A stretch of 42,727 nt of DNA from Verrucomicrobiota bacterium (lineage in GTDB: Bacteria; Chlamydiota; Chlamydiia; Chlamydiales; Rhabdochlamydiaceae): positions 61,237 through 103,963 of the forward strand of contig JAFEGK010000002.1 in the NCBI GenBank assembly GCA_018239985.1, given 5' to 3'. The translations under genes were made by a program, and so were the position numbers. Positions within the stretch are counted from its first letter, which is position 1; each line of letters begins with the position of its first letter. A model generated the notes under the pieces. That model saw nothing but the letters and a program-made list of their open reading frames with translations. It was not told the origin of the DNA and ran no database searches. This document shows positions 31,373-40,135 of the stretch, piece after piece.

Positions 31373-33022
31373 ATGGCTATGATCGAAAATTATGAAACGT
31401 TTTCACCACAGCAAATCAAAATATTAAATCGGTATGTGACCAACACGACAAGCAATATTTTTTGCCTGCGCAATCTTCCAGAAGTTATTAAAGGGGCTCT
31501 ATTTTCCCGCTATTCCCGCTCCAGTTTGGGACTCCGCTCTCTGCTTCTAAAAGAATTCATCATGAGTGAAGAAACTGCTTTTAATGCCATCGTCAGTTCG
31601 ATGATGAAAAACGATAGCGATGACCGGGATGTCGAAGATCAGATCATGGCGATCAAAAAGGCTCAAAATTTTTATGATCGTATTCTCGATGGATATGGGG
31701 ATGATTCGATTGGAGAGCTTGGCGGAGGTCACCTGGCTTTGGAAAATGTATCGATGCTAGCTGCTAAGGTGATTGAAGATTGCCGTATTGGCGGATCCCC
31801 TCTTGAGAAGTCGACCAGATATATCTATTTTGATCAGAAAGTGGGGGGTGAATACCTATACTATCGAGAGCCAATCTTGATGACCTCAGCTTTTCGCGAA
31901 CTCTATTTGCAAACGTGTAATCGGCTTTACGAAACCTATTCAACGCTAATTCCGCAGCTGACGCTAGTCATGGAGAAAAAATTTCCTAAAGAACAGGATG
32001 TTTCTCTGGTTGCTTATACAGCAGCTATCCGGGCGAAAGTACTCGATTGTCTTAGAGGCTTATTGCCTACAAGCGCGCTTACTAACATGGGAGTTTTTGG
32101 CAACGGACGATTCTTCGAGGGGCTATTACAAAAACTCAATGGGCATAATTTGGCAGAGATGCAAGACATTGGCAAAAAAGGGTTCCAGGAACTTTCAAAA
32201 ATCATGCCCTCTTTTGTTCGGCGCGCTGAACCGAATCACAAATATCAGCAGACGTTTACTCAATTTACAGAACAACTACGCGGGGACCTCAGGGCGCTAG
32301 CTGAAGAGTGTAGTGCAAATATCCCTCCGATGACATCGCCGGGTGTGCGACTCATTTCCTATGATCTTGACGCCCCAACGAAAGTGGCGGCAGCAATGAT
32401 GTTTGAATATTCCAATTCTGGGTTATTGGAGCTACAGGCCTATTGCAGAAGCCTTCCAGAAGATCACCTGAATCGCATTTTGGAGACTGGGAGCAATTTC
32501 AGAGAAAATCGGAGACACAAATCACCTCGAGCGCTCGAGCATGCCCTCTTCACGTTTGAGCTAGTGGCCGACTTTGGCGCTTATCGCGATTTGCAGAGGC
32601 ACCGAATGCTGACCCAAGAGCGGCAATTGCTCACTTGCGATTTGGGCTATTTTGTTCCGACAGAACTTCGGGATACCCCGATGGAAAAACCCTATTGCGA
32701 TGCGATGGACGAGGCCAAGCTGGCCTTCGATCAAATTTCTTTAGAATTGCCCGAAGAGGCGCAATATGTGGTTCCGATGGGGTATAACATTCATTGGTAT
32801 TTCCACGTCAATTTACGGGCTCTGCAATGGCTCTGTGAGCTCCGCTCGTCACCAGCTGGGCATTCCAATTACCGGTACATTGCGCAAGAGTTGGCTAAAC
32901 AAGTCTCGAAAGCCTGCCCTCAGTTTGAGCGATTTTTCAAATTTGTCGACTACGATGGCTATCAGCTTGGAAGGCTAGGACAAGAGATAAGAACAGCTCA
33001 AAAAAGGAAAGAACATGTCTAA
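31373..33022 (+). CDS. thyX: ThyX-like flavin-dependent thymidylate synthase, double-length
   Basis: A 549-residue protein (start uncertain: ATG at 31373 or 31379, GTG at 31352) with two ThyX-like halves. The first carries RYSRSSLGLRSL (about residue 45) and ALENVSMLAAK; the second carries RDLQRHRMLTQERQLL (about 405-420), a variant of the ThyX RHRxxS motif with Thr for Ser, preceded by HALFTFELVADFGAYRD. Single-domain ThyX is about 220-250 residues. From memory, chlamydiae have one such long ThyX that makes dTMP from dUMP with FAD and folate. It overlaps the permease gene by 8 bases. Confidence 0.82.
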   Translation: MAMIENYETFSPQQIKILNRYVTNTTSNIFCLRNLPEVIKGALFSRYSRSSLGLRSLLLKEFIMSEETAFNAIVSSMMKNDSDDRDVEDQIMAIKKAQNFYDRILDGYGDDSIGELGGGHLALENVSMLAAKVIEDCRIGGSPLEKSTRYIYFDQKVGGEYLYYREPILMTSAFRELYLQTCNRLYETYSTLIPQLTLVMEKKFPKEQDVSLVAYTAAIRAKVLDCLRGLLPTSALTNMGVFGNGRFFEGLLQKLNGHNLAEMQDIGKKGFQELSKIMPSFVRRAEPNHKYQQTFTQFTEQLRGDLRALAEECSANIPPMTSPGVRLISYDLDAPTKVAAAMMFEYSNSGLLELQAYCRSLPEDHLNRILETGSNFRENRRHKSPRALEHALFTFELVADFGAYRDLQRHRMLTQERQLLTCDLGYFVPTELRDTPMEKPYCDAMDEAKLAFDQISLELPEEAQYVVPMGYNIHWYFHVNLRALQWLCELRSSPAGHSNYRYIAQELAKQVSKACPQFERFFKFVDYDGYQLGRLGQEIRTAQKRKEHV

Positions 33023-34238
33023 ACTGGGTGTCCTCGGTGGTATGCTCCTCATCGCTGGGAGTTGCATAGGAGCTGGAATGCTTGGATTGCCGATCATGAC
33101 AGGATTATCAGGCTTTTGGCCATCGATGATTGCTTTCATAGCAGTCTGGGCGTTTATGACGCTGACAGGGCTTCTCCTCGTAGAGTCGAATGGGTGGTTT
33201 TCAAAGAAAGTCAATCTGATCACCATGGTTGGGCATACTCTTGGAAAAAAGGGGAAAATTGCCTGCTGGATTCTCTATCTCTTTCTTTTTTATTCGGTGC
33301 TAGTCGCCTACATTGCCGGGATCGGGGGAATTGTCGCAACGATAGGCAGACAATTTTTTTCTGTCAGCATCCCCGATTGGGTCGGTAGCTTTTTCTTCGT
33401 CATTTTATTTGGGATTGTGGTCTATCGAGGAACCCGGACCGTTGATCTTTGGAACCGGGTGTTGATGATAGGAAAAATCGCAGTCTTCCTTGGCTTCGTC
33501 TTGTTTGGGGCCAGCTCTGTACAACCAGCACTGCTTCGTCATTCCAATCCTCCCTATGCTATTTTTGCCCTTCCGATTTTAGTGATCGCGTTTGGTTTTC
33601 ACAACATGATCCCCAGCCTGACCGACTATTTTCAAAACAATCTTAAAAAGGTTCGGCAGAGTATCATCCTCGGAGGACTTTTTGCTTTAGTTGTCTACTC
33701 CATCTGGCAAACCCTTGTTTTAGGGATTGTGCCCATTGAAGGGACTTCAGGGATCCTCGAAACGATGAACAAGGGTGGAGAGGCAACACAAGCGCTCGTT
33801 GGTGTTTTAGGAGCCAGCTGGATTAGTACTTTGGCCATTTTTCTCGCATTTTTCGCTATTCTCACCTCCTTTCTTGCCCAATCGTTGAGTCACTCCCATT
33901 TCTTGGCAGATGGATTGAAACTGAGTTATAGTTACAAAAAACATGAAGGATTTTTGCTGATTGTCCTCACCCTATTGCCTCCCTTAGCCCTTGCGATGAT
34001 CTATCCCAATATCTTTTTACATGCGCTCAATTTTGCTGGGGGAATTTGCACAGTGATCCTCTTTGGCATGATGCCTGTGATGATGGTGTGGAAGGGAAGA
34101 TATACAAAAAAGATCGATTCCTCTTACCGGGTATTTGGCGGAAAACCCCTGTTGGTCCTCATTTTCCTTTTTGCATTAGCAGTGGCCTTCTTCCAACTCT
34201 CTTATATGTTTAACGCACCATACTTGCCCCATGTTTGA
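33015..34238 (+). CDS. tyrP: Aromatic amino acid permease (TyrP, HAAAP family)
   Basis: A 407-residue inner-membrane carrier with about 11 spans. The N-terminal [21 protein letters not shown] is the typical first helix with the glycine-rich substrate site of the HAAAP family; [14 protein letters not shown] (about 190) is the other conserved block. It probably takes up tyrosine or tryptophan from the host by proton symport. It overlaps both neighbours by 8 bases, so thyX, tyrP and uvrB form a tight operon. Confidence 0.88.
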   Translation: MSKLGVLGGMLLIAGSCIGAGMLGLPIMTGLSGFWPSMIAFIAVWAFMTLTGLLLVESNGWFSKKVNLITMVGHTLGKKGKIACWILYLFLFYSVLVAYIAGIGGIVATIGRQFFSVSIPDWVGSFFFVILFGIVVYRGTRTVDLWNRVLMIGKIAVFLGFVLFGASSVQPALLRHSNPPYAIFALPILVIAFGFHNMIPSLTDYFQNNLKKVRQSIILGGLFALVVYSIWQTLVLGIVPIEGTSGILETMNKGGEATQALVGVLGASWISTLAIFLAFFAILTSFLAQSLSHSHFLADGLKLSYSYKKHEGFLLIVLTLLPPLALAMIYPNIFLHALNFAGGICTVILFGMMPVMMVWKGRYTKKIDSSYRVFGGKPLLVLIFLFALAVAFFQLSYMFNAPYLPHV

Positions 34239-36225
34239 ACTAGCAACTGAATTTCAGCCATGCGGCGACCAACCAGAGGCGATTCGAAAACTTGTCGAAG
34301 GGGTCCGTGCGGAGAAAAAATCGCAAGTGTTACTCGGGATCACTGGCTCTGGTAAGACCTTCACCATGGCCAATGTGATCACCCAAATCCAGCGACCTGC
34401 CCTCATTTTAGCCCACAATAAGACCCTAGCTGCCCAGCTCTACCAAGAATTTAAAGCCTTTTTTCCAAAAAATGCCGTCGAATATTTTGTCTCCTATTAC
34501 GACTACTACCAACCGGAAGCCTACCTGCCCCGCACCGATACCTATATCGAAAAAGATCTGGCGATCAACGACCAAATCGATCGGATGCGCCTCTCAGCAA
34601 CCCGTTCACTCATTGAGAGAGAGGATGTGATCATTGTCGCCTCTGTCTCATGCATCTACGGGCTGGGACTTCCAGAATACTATAGCAAGATGCAGCTGAA
34701 AATCGAAGTGGGACAAGAGCTAAGGCGAGATGAAGTGCTATTGCATCTTGTGGAAATGCACTACAAACGGAACGATTTTGATCTGGCCCGCGCCACCTTT
34801 CGTGCCCGTGGCGATGTCCTCGAAGTGATGCCTGCCTATGAAGAAAAACTTGCCTACCGGATCGAGTTTTTTGGCGATGAGATCGACCGGATCAGTGCAA
34901 TCGATCCATTAACAGGCAAAGTGCAAGATCGGCTCGACAAAATCGCCATTTTTCCTGGATCGCACCACGTGACGCCCGAGGGGGTCCGCCTCCACGCCAT
35001 CGAGACGATCAAAGAAGAACTAAAAGAGCGGATTGCCGTCTTTGAAAAAGAGGAGAAACTGCTAGAGAGACAGCGGATCAAAGAACGGACCACCTACGAC
35101 CTTGAGATGATGCGTGAAGTGGGATTTTGTAAAGGGATCGAAAATTACTCGCGCCATTTTTCTGGTCGCAGTGCAGGCGATCCTCCACCGTGTCTGCTCG
35201 ATTATTTCCCTAGAAATTTCCTCATCTTCGTCGACGAATCACATCAGACCCTGCCCCAGGTGCATGCCATGTACAACGGAGACCGGGCGAGAAAAGATTC
35301 GCTCGTCGAATTTGGCTTCCGCCTCCCATCAGCCTATGACAACCGCCCCCTCAAATTCGAAGAATTTTACGGTCGGATTAACCAAGTGATCTACGTCTCA
35401 GCTACACCAGGCCCTTGGGAAGTGCAAGAAGCGCATGGGGAGATCATCCAGCAAATCATTCGACCCACAGGGCTGCTCGATCCAAATATCACCCTTAAAG
35501 GGGCGACTAACCAGGTTGACGATTGCCTTGAAGAGATCCGCATCGAAACCGAACAAGGAGGACGGGTCCTCGTGACCGTCCTGACCAAAAAATTGGCCGA
35601 AGATCTGACCCAGTATCTGACCGAGATCGGCGTCCGTGCGAAATATCTCCACTCGGATATTGATACTCTGGAACGGGTCCAAATTTTGAGCGATCTACGC
35701 AAAGGACTCTTCGACGTCCTCGTCGGAATCAACCTCCTGCGAGAAGGTCTTGATCTTCCGGAAGTGACCCTCGTCGCCATCCTCGACGCAGATAAAGAGG
35801 GATTCTTGCGCAGTGAAACCGCCCTCATCCAAACCTGTGGAAGAGCTGCCCGCAACGTGAAGGGCCGCGTCATCATGTATGCAGACAAAGTGACCAAATC
35901 GATCGCACGGGCCGTTGAAATCACCAAAGAGCGCAGACTGGTCCAAGAGGCCTACAACGCGATGCACGGCATCGTCCCCCATTCGGCCAAGCGGGCGAAG
36001 CTCGAAACCCTTCTGGAGACATTTGGCGAAATTGAACCTACTGCCCGAGCTGCGGAGGAAGAGGGGCCCAGCTACCTCAGTAAGGCCGATGTTGCTGAGA
36101 AGATTCGAGAATTAGAAATCGAAATGAAAAGAGCTGCAAAAGAGCTCCGCTTTGAAGATGCAGCCCATTTCAGAGATGAGCTGCAACAATATCAGAAACT
36201 AGAATTGCTTGAAGACAATCTCTGA
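34231..36225 (+). CDS. uvrB: Excinuclease ABC subunit B
   Basis: UvrB verifies DNA damage and guides incision by UvrC. The 664-residue product has all parts: Walker A GITGSGKT (36-43), the damage-sensing beta-hairpin [20 protein letters not shown] (about 92-111), Walker B VDESH, the helicase motif [23 protein letters not shown] and [13 protein letters not shown] with QTCGRAARN, and a C-terminal UVR domain ([21 protein letters not shown] in pieces) that binds UvrC. Length is standard. It overlaps tyrP by 8 bases and is the last gene of that unit. Confidence 0.98.
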   Translation: MFELATEFQPCGDQPEAIRKLVEGVRAEKKSQVLLGITGSGKTFTMANVITQIQRPALILAHNKTLAAQLYQEFKAFFPKNAVEYFVSYYDYYQPEAYLPRTDTYIEKDLAINDQIDRMRLSATRSLIEREDVIIVASVSCIYGLGLPEYYSKMQLKIEVGQELRRDEVLLHLVEMHYKRNDFDLARATFRARGDVLEVMPAYEEKLAYRIEFFGDEIDRISAIDPLTGKVQDRLDKIAIFPGSHHVTPEGVRLHAIETIKEELKERIAVFEKEEKLLERQRIKERTTYDLEMMREVGFCKGIENYSRHFSGRSAGDPPPCLLDYFPRNFLIFVDESHQTLPQVHAMYNGDRARKDSLVEFGFRLPSAYDNRPLKFEEFYGRINQVIYVSATPGPWEVQEAHGEIIQQIIRPTGLLDPNITLKGATNQVDDCLEEIRIETEQGGRVLVTVLTKKLAEDLTQYLTEIGVRAKYLHSDIDTLERVQILSDLRKGLFDVLVGINLLREGLDLPEVTLVAILDADKEGFLRSETALIQTCGRAARNVKGRVIMYADKVTKSIARAVEITKERRLVQEAYNAMHGIVPHSAKRAKLETLLETFGEIEPTARAAEEEGPSYLSKADVAEKIRELEIEMKRAAKELRFEDAAHFRDELQQYQKLELLEDNL

Positions 36226-36240
36226 CTTAGAGACAGTCTC

Positions 36241-36573
36241 TTACGCTCTTTTGCGACCGAAAATCATCTCTAAAATGACCGCTTTCACAACCATGACGAC
36301 GATTTCCGAGATCCCCGTTCCTGCAGCAGTCGCCATATGTTTCCAGATGTTTTGGCGAAACTCTGTAGCATCTACGCTAGTAACGCCACAAGAAATCACT
36401 CCAAGGAAACTGTAAGCGCCGAGAATTCCAAGAGCAATTCCCATGATGATGCCGATTGTCGCTGTTGCTGCAACCGCAGTAATCGCTCCGACGACGCCAA
36501 TACCAAGCGTTGCAAGACCGTAAGGAAGAGCCGTTGTAAACATATCCTCTTGACGAACGACACCTATTGCCAT
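36241..36573 (-). CDS. Small bilobed hydrophobic protein, candidate Inc protein
   Basis: A 110-residue protein without signal peptide, with a polar start (MAIGVVRQEDMFTTALPYG) and a long bilobed hydrophobic block (about 20-62: LATLGIGVVGAITAVAATA, then GIIMGIALGILGAYSF) with a tiny turn, followed by a polar segment and a final amphipathic helix. This paired hydrophobic hairpin is the hallmark of inclusion-membrane proteins exported by the chlamydial type III system. GGAGG sits 6 bases before the ATG and a plausible promoter is upstream. No sequence family is recognised, so Inc status is an inference. Confidence 0.62.
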   Translation of the reverse strand: MAIGVVRQEDMFTTALPYGLATLGIGVVGAITAVAATATIGIIMGIALGILGAYSFLGVISCGVTSVDATEFRQNIWKHMATAAGTGISEIVVMVVKAVILEMIFGRKRA

Positions 36574-36602
36574 GATTTACCTCCAGGCGTTTTAATCCGA
36601 GT

Positions 36603-36632
36603 AGTATAGAAAATTCAGATCATAAAAGACAA
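36603..36632 (-). promoter_or_regulatory. Predicted promoter of the candidate Inc gene
   Basis: Minus-strand TTGTCT, 18-base spacer, TATACT, about 29 bases before the start codon. Confidence 0.45.
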
Positions 36633-36669
36633 CTCTATACAAAAATATTTTCTGACTTATAGTGAGTCT

Positions 36670-37488
36670 GTGAAGAAGATTCTCATAGATGCACGAAGAC
36701 CATGGATTAACATCGATTTTGCTGAGCTTGCTCACTTTCGATGGGTCTTTTTCATGCTCATGGTACGCGACATCAAATTGCGCTATAAACAAACACTGTT
36801 TGGTATTGCCTGGGTTGTTCTGCAGCCCCTTTTGACTGCAATCCTGCTAACCGCTCTGTTTGGAAGGGTCATGCAGCTACCAAGCGAGGGACATCCCTAC
36901 ATTCTGTTCGCTTTTTGTGGACTGGTTCCTTGGATGATCTTCTCACAAGCTCTTCAGAGGGCCAATCCAAGCTTGATCAATGACTCCCGCTTGATCACAA
37001 AGGTCTACTTTCCGCGCATCTTTATCCCACTCTCGGCTACATTTGGCGTTGTCATCGATCTATTGATTGCTTTGGGGATGTTGATTGCTTTACTCGGCTA
37101 TTTTCATTACTCGCCTTCTCTCAATCAATTTTTCCTCCCCATTTGCATCGCTTTGCTCTTCATTTTCTCTTCGGGAATTAATCTGATTTTTTCCTCACTC
37201 AGCGTCTATTATCGGGACTTCAAACACATCGTACCATTTCTATTGCAATTATGGATGTACGCCTCTCCACTCGTCTATTCGGCAAAAGTGATTCCAGAGC
37301 AATTTCGAGCCCTCTATTGTCTCAATCCGATGGTTGGAATCATCGACATTTTTCGGTGGGCATGTCTGGGACAAGGCCCTTTTCCACTCTATTCATTTTG
37401 GCTCTCCATGATTACAAGCGCACTCTTGCTCGTCATTGGAACAATTGTCTTTAGAAAAATTGAACACCATTTTGCCGATATCATTTGA
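36670..37488 (+). CDS. wzm: ABC-2 type polysaccharide exporter permease (Wzm/TagG-like)
   Basis: A 272-residue inner-membrane protein with six spans. It has the family entrance motif LMVRDIKLRYKQTLFGIAWVVLQPLL (in pieces; R-D-x-K-x-R-Y-x-x-T-x-L-G), and ends with RWACLGQGP and a last span. It would carry an undecaprenyl-linked glycan across the inner membrane with the ATPase encoded next. The GTG at 36670 is taken as start since it gives the expected length; no better ATG fits. The stop TGA shares its last base with the ATG of the ATPase gene. Confidence 0.9.
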   Translation: MKKILIDARRPWINIDFAELAHFRWVFFMLMVRDIKLRYKQTLFGIAWVVLQPLLTAILLTALFGRVMQLPSEGHPYILFAFCGLVPWMIFSQALQRANPSLINDSRLITKVYFPRIFIPLSATFGVVIDLLIALGMLIALLGYFHYSPSLNQFFLPICIALLFIFSSGINLIFSSLSVYYRDFKHIVPFLLQLWMYASPLVYSAKVIPEQFRALYCLNPMVGIIDIFRWACLGQGPFPLYSFWLSMITSALLLVIGTIVFRKIEHHFADII

Positions 37489-38207
37489 TGAAAGCGATAC
37501 GAACAAACAATCTTGGAAAAAAATATCGGATCGATAAGGTTCAGGAATTTGCCAGCCGACAGCTCAGCGACGATTTGATGCGGATGCTTAGAGGAGAGAA
37601 ACTGGGCAAGGAAGACTTTTGGGCTCTACGCGAGGTCGATTTAGAAATTGAAGCGGGGGAAACGGTCGGAATCATCGGCCCGAATGGCTCGGGTAAAAGT
37701 ACTCTCTTGAAACTCCTGGCTCGGGTCACATGGCCGACGACAGGGAGAATCGAATTATACGGTCGAGTTGGGGCATTGCTAGAGGTGGGAACAGGCTTTC
37801 ATATCGATTTGACAGGACGTGAAAACATTTTTCTAGCAGGAGCGATATTGGGAATGAATCGGCGCGAAGTGAAGAGTCATTTCGACGAGATCATCAATTT
37901 TTCAGGAGTTGAGGAATTTTTAGATGTGCCTGTTAAAAGATATTCGAACGGGATGTTTTTAAGGCTCGCGTTTTCTGTCATGGCTTATTTGCGGAATGAA
38001 ATTTTAATTGTCGATGAGATTTTGGCCGTCGGCGATCAAGAATTTCAAGTGAAATGTCTAAAAAAAATGGAAACAATTGCACAGGAGGGACGCACAGTGA
38101 TTTTCGTTAGCCACCAACTCGAGATGGTTCATTCTCTTTGTTCGAGAATTCTGACAATGGAGAGAGGTCTCATCGTTTCGGATTGTAAAGCGGCTTTACA
38201 AGTATGA
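37488..38207 (+). CDS. wzt: ABC polysaccharide exporter ATPase (Wzt/TagH-like, short)
   Basis: A 239-residue ATPase: Walker A GPNGSGKST (64-72), ALLEVGTGFHIDLTGRENIFL (in pieces; the polysaccharide-exporter signature after the Q-loop), the C-loop variant YSNGM instead of LSGGQ, and Walker B ILIVDEILAVGD. Such a C-loop is normal for Wzt. The C-terminal carbohydrate-binding domain of longer Wzt proteins is missing, so export may not depend on a specific chain end. The ATG is fused to the wzm stop (TGATG); the end overlaps the next gene by ATGA. Confidence 0.93.
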   Translation: MKAIRTNNLGKKYRIDKVQEFASRQLSDDLMRMLRGEKLGKEDFWALREVDLEIEAGETVGIIGPNGSGKSTLLKLLARVTWPTTGRIELYGRVGALLEVGTGFHIDLTGRENIFLAGAILGMNRREVKSHFDEIINFSGVEEFLDVPVKRYSNGMFLRLAFSVMAYLRNEILIVDEILAVGDQEFQVKCLKKMETIAQEGRTVIFVSHQLEMVHSLCSRILTMERGLIVSDCKAALQV

Positions 38208-39106
38208 ATATCGTAGTTGACACAAGGATGAAGCACATGGGAGGGATTGGCACCTATATTTCCCAGCTGATTCCCCATTTAAACGTGCAGTCAATCGAAT
38301 TCTCTTCACCAATCTACTCGATCAGAGAACAACTAGAGCTCCCTTTAAAAATCCCTTCCTGTGATCTCTATTGGGCCCCCCACTTCAATGCCCCTCTCTT
38401 ACCCATCAAGGCCGCAGCTCGGGTCGTAACAATCCACGATCTTTTCCATCTTGATCATCCTCAATCTCTGGCCAAAAGGCTCTATCTTCACACCGTACTG
38501 CGGCAGGCGATTGCCAAAGCCGATCGATTGATCACCGTCTCCCATTTTTCTAAGCAGCGATTGCTCCACCATTTCCCCGAATGTGGCGCTAAGCTCACCG
38601 TGATCCATCCTGGCTGTGACCATTTTGCCGATGTGGTTCCTGTCCCTGTATCGGGCTTACCTAAACGATTTTTTCTCTGTGTTGGCAACAATAAACCACA
38701 TAAGAATCGGGCGCTCTTATCCGATTTGCCTAATCTAGTGACTGTAAAAGGGGTTACTGCTGGAGAATTAGCTTGGCTTTATCTCCACGCCGAGGCGTTG
38801 ATATTTCCATCTCTTTATGAGGGCTGGGGTCTGCCTCCCCTCGAAGCCATGCACTTGGGCTGTCCGGTTATCGCTTCCAATGTGGCGAGTGTCCCTGAAG
38901 CGTGTGGTGATGCCGCTCTCTATTTTCACCCGGAAAGTAAAGATCAGCTCTACGAGCAAATCGCTCAGTTGCCAAAAATGCGTGAGAAACTGATCAGAGC
39001 GGGCAAAATACGAGCTGCCCAATTTAGTTGGAGTGAAGCTGCACAGCAACATCTAGAGGTGTTTGGAAGTTGCGCACCTTTTCAGAAGAGCCCCGTTTTG
39101 CAATAA
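38204..39106 (+). CDS. Glycosyltransferase family 4, short
   Basis: A 300-residue GT-B enzyme. N-terminal half: [15 protein letters not shown] and [13 protein letters not shown], then the linker [14 protein letters not shown]-terminal half: [15 protein letters not shown] and [26 protein letters not shown] (in pieces), with the E-x7-E motif of retaining GT4 enzymes, then [12 protein letters not shown]. It is shorter than the 350-380 residues usual for the family, mainly between the two halves. Sugar specificity cannot be read; mannose is plausible given the neighbouring GDP-mannose gene. Its last 83 bases overlap the 3' end of the opposite-strand gene. Confidence 0.88.
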   Translation: MNIVVDTRMKHMGGIGTYISQLIPHLNVQSIEFSSPIYSIREQLELPLKIPSCDLYWAPHFNAPLLPIKAAARVVTIHDLFHLDHPQSLAKRLYLHTVLRQAIAKADRLITVSHFSKQRLLHHFPECGAKLTVIHPGCDHFADVVPVPVSGLPKRFFLCVGNNKPHKNRALLSDLPNLVTVKGVTAGELAWLYLHAEALIFPSLYEGWGLPPLEAMHLGCPVIASNVASVPEACGDAALYFHPESKDQLYEQIAQLPKMREKLIRAGKIRAAQFSWSEAAQQHLEVFGSCAPFQKSPVLQ

Positions 39107-39971
39107 GAAGCCCCTCTTCCCCATCGATAACGATTAGATCTTCCAGATCTATTGCGGCAATCGCCTTTTTATTCCCTTGGATAAGACAATTTTTGCTATT
39201 GATCGTTGTCACATCTCCTCTAACGACATTCTGATTGTTGTCCTTGCGAAACACTTCATAGACACTATCCCAAGAGCCCAGATCGGACCAGTTGAGATGG
39301 AGAGGAATAACTTTCAGATTTTGAGCAGATTCCAACAGGGCATAGTCGATCGAAGTTTGTTCCAGAGGTTGATCTAGAATAAGATTTGTCTGGAAGATAA
39401 AAACCCCCATATTCCAAAGACAATTTCCTTTTTCGAGTAGGCTTTGAGCAAGTTCAGCGGGGGGTTTTTCAACGAAACGCTCAACGGGCGTTAACTCTTT
39501 AGAGGGATCGCAGACGATATAGCCATAACCAGTATGGGCCTGCGTGGGAAAAATGCCGAAGAGCACGTGAGAATCAACAGCTTCCCCCAAAGCCACTTTT
39601 TCTAAAAAATAAGATTCTGGAGCAACGAGATGATCAGAAGGGGTGACTAAAAACCTCTCTCCCAATTCTCCCCGTTCTTTTAGCCATTCTAAGGCAAATA
39701 AAATCGCTGGAGCAGTGTTTCTTGGCTCATTTTCAGCGATGATCTGATCTTCGAGGAATGGGTGCACCTCTTTGGCTTGAGCCTTTGCCAATTCCAAAAA
39801 AGAGACCCCTGTGACAATCACAAAGTCTTCTGGTGGATAAGCCTTGAGGAAACGGCGTAATGTTTTTTGAAAAAGGGTTTCAGCGCCGATGAATGTAGAA
39901 AACTGCTTTGGAGGATGGACAAGGGGCCATAACCGTTTGCCACTACCGCCAGCAAGTACAATAATTTTCAC
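39024..39971 (-). CDS. manC: Mannose-1-phosphate guanylyltransferase
   Basis: A 315-residue nucleotidyltransferase: LAGGSGKRLWPL (6-17) with PKQF, FLVTPSDHLV, FGIFPTQAHTGYGYI, FVEKPP, NMGVFIF and LNWSDLGSWDSVYEV, in the order of the ManC/CpsB family; it makes GDP-mannose from mannose-1-phosphate and GTP. The C-terminal isomerase domain of long ManC is absent. It is the only minus-strand gene of the glycan locus and its 3' end overlaps the glycosyltransferase gene by 83 bases, an unusually long overlap. Its upstream region holds repeat element C. Confidence 0.9.
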   Translation of the reverse strand: MKIIVLAGGSGKRLWPLVHPPKQFSTFIGAETLFQKTLRRFLKAYPPEDFVIVTGVSFLELAKAQAKEVHPFLEDQIIAENEPRNTAPAILFALEWLKERGELGERFLVTPSDHLVAPESYFLEKVALGEAVDSHVLFGIFPTQAHTGYGYIVCDPSKELTPVERFVEKPPAELAQSLLEKGNCLWNMGVFIFQTNLILDQPLEQTSIDYALLESAQNLKVIPLHLNWSDLGSWDSVYEVFRKDNNQNVVRGDVTTINSKNCLIQGNKKAIAAIDLEDLIVIDGEEGLLIAKRGSSEKVRNFQTPLDVAVQLHSN

Positions 39972-40002
39972 TTAAAAAATCCCTGCTTAGTTAGACTCCA
40001 GT

Positions 40003-40135
40003 TATACACAAATTAACTCAAAAGTTGGTTCTTGGCTTCGCCGGACATTCACATCTTTGAGACCGGTGCATCGCTGCCTGAAATCTGCGCCGCCGGCCTT
40101 GCCAAATTCCCAACTTTTGAGATAATTTGTGTATA
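40003..40135. repeat. MITE-like inverted-repeat element family C (133 bp)
   Basis: The left end (40003-40036) and the inverted right end match over about 34 bases with a few differences, starting TATACACAAATTA and including CTCAAAAGTTGG. The interior of about 65 bases is clearly more GC rich than the flanks, with GCCGG and CCGCCGGCC near the two ends. No protein can be read from it. TA at both tips would fit a TA target duplication. It fills the gap between divergent manC and the Wzy-like gene. Confidence 0.72.

Noticed and set aside
35391-35927. Open frame of 178 codons on the minus strand within uvrB
   Set aside because: Arg/Ser-rich product typical of the antisense of a real gene, no start signals, fully inside a certain gene.
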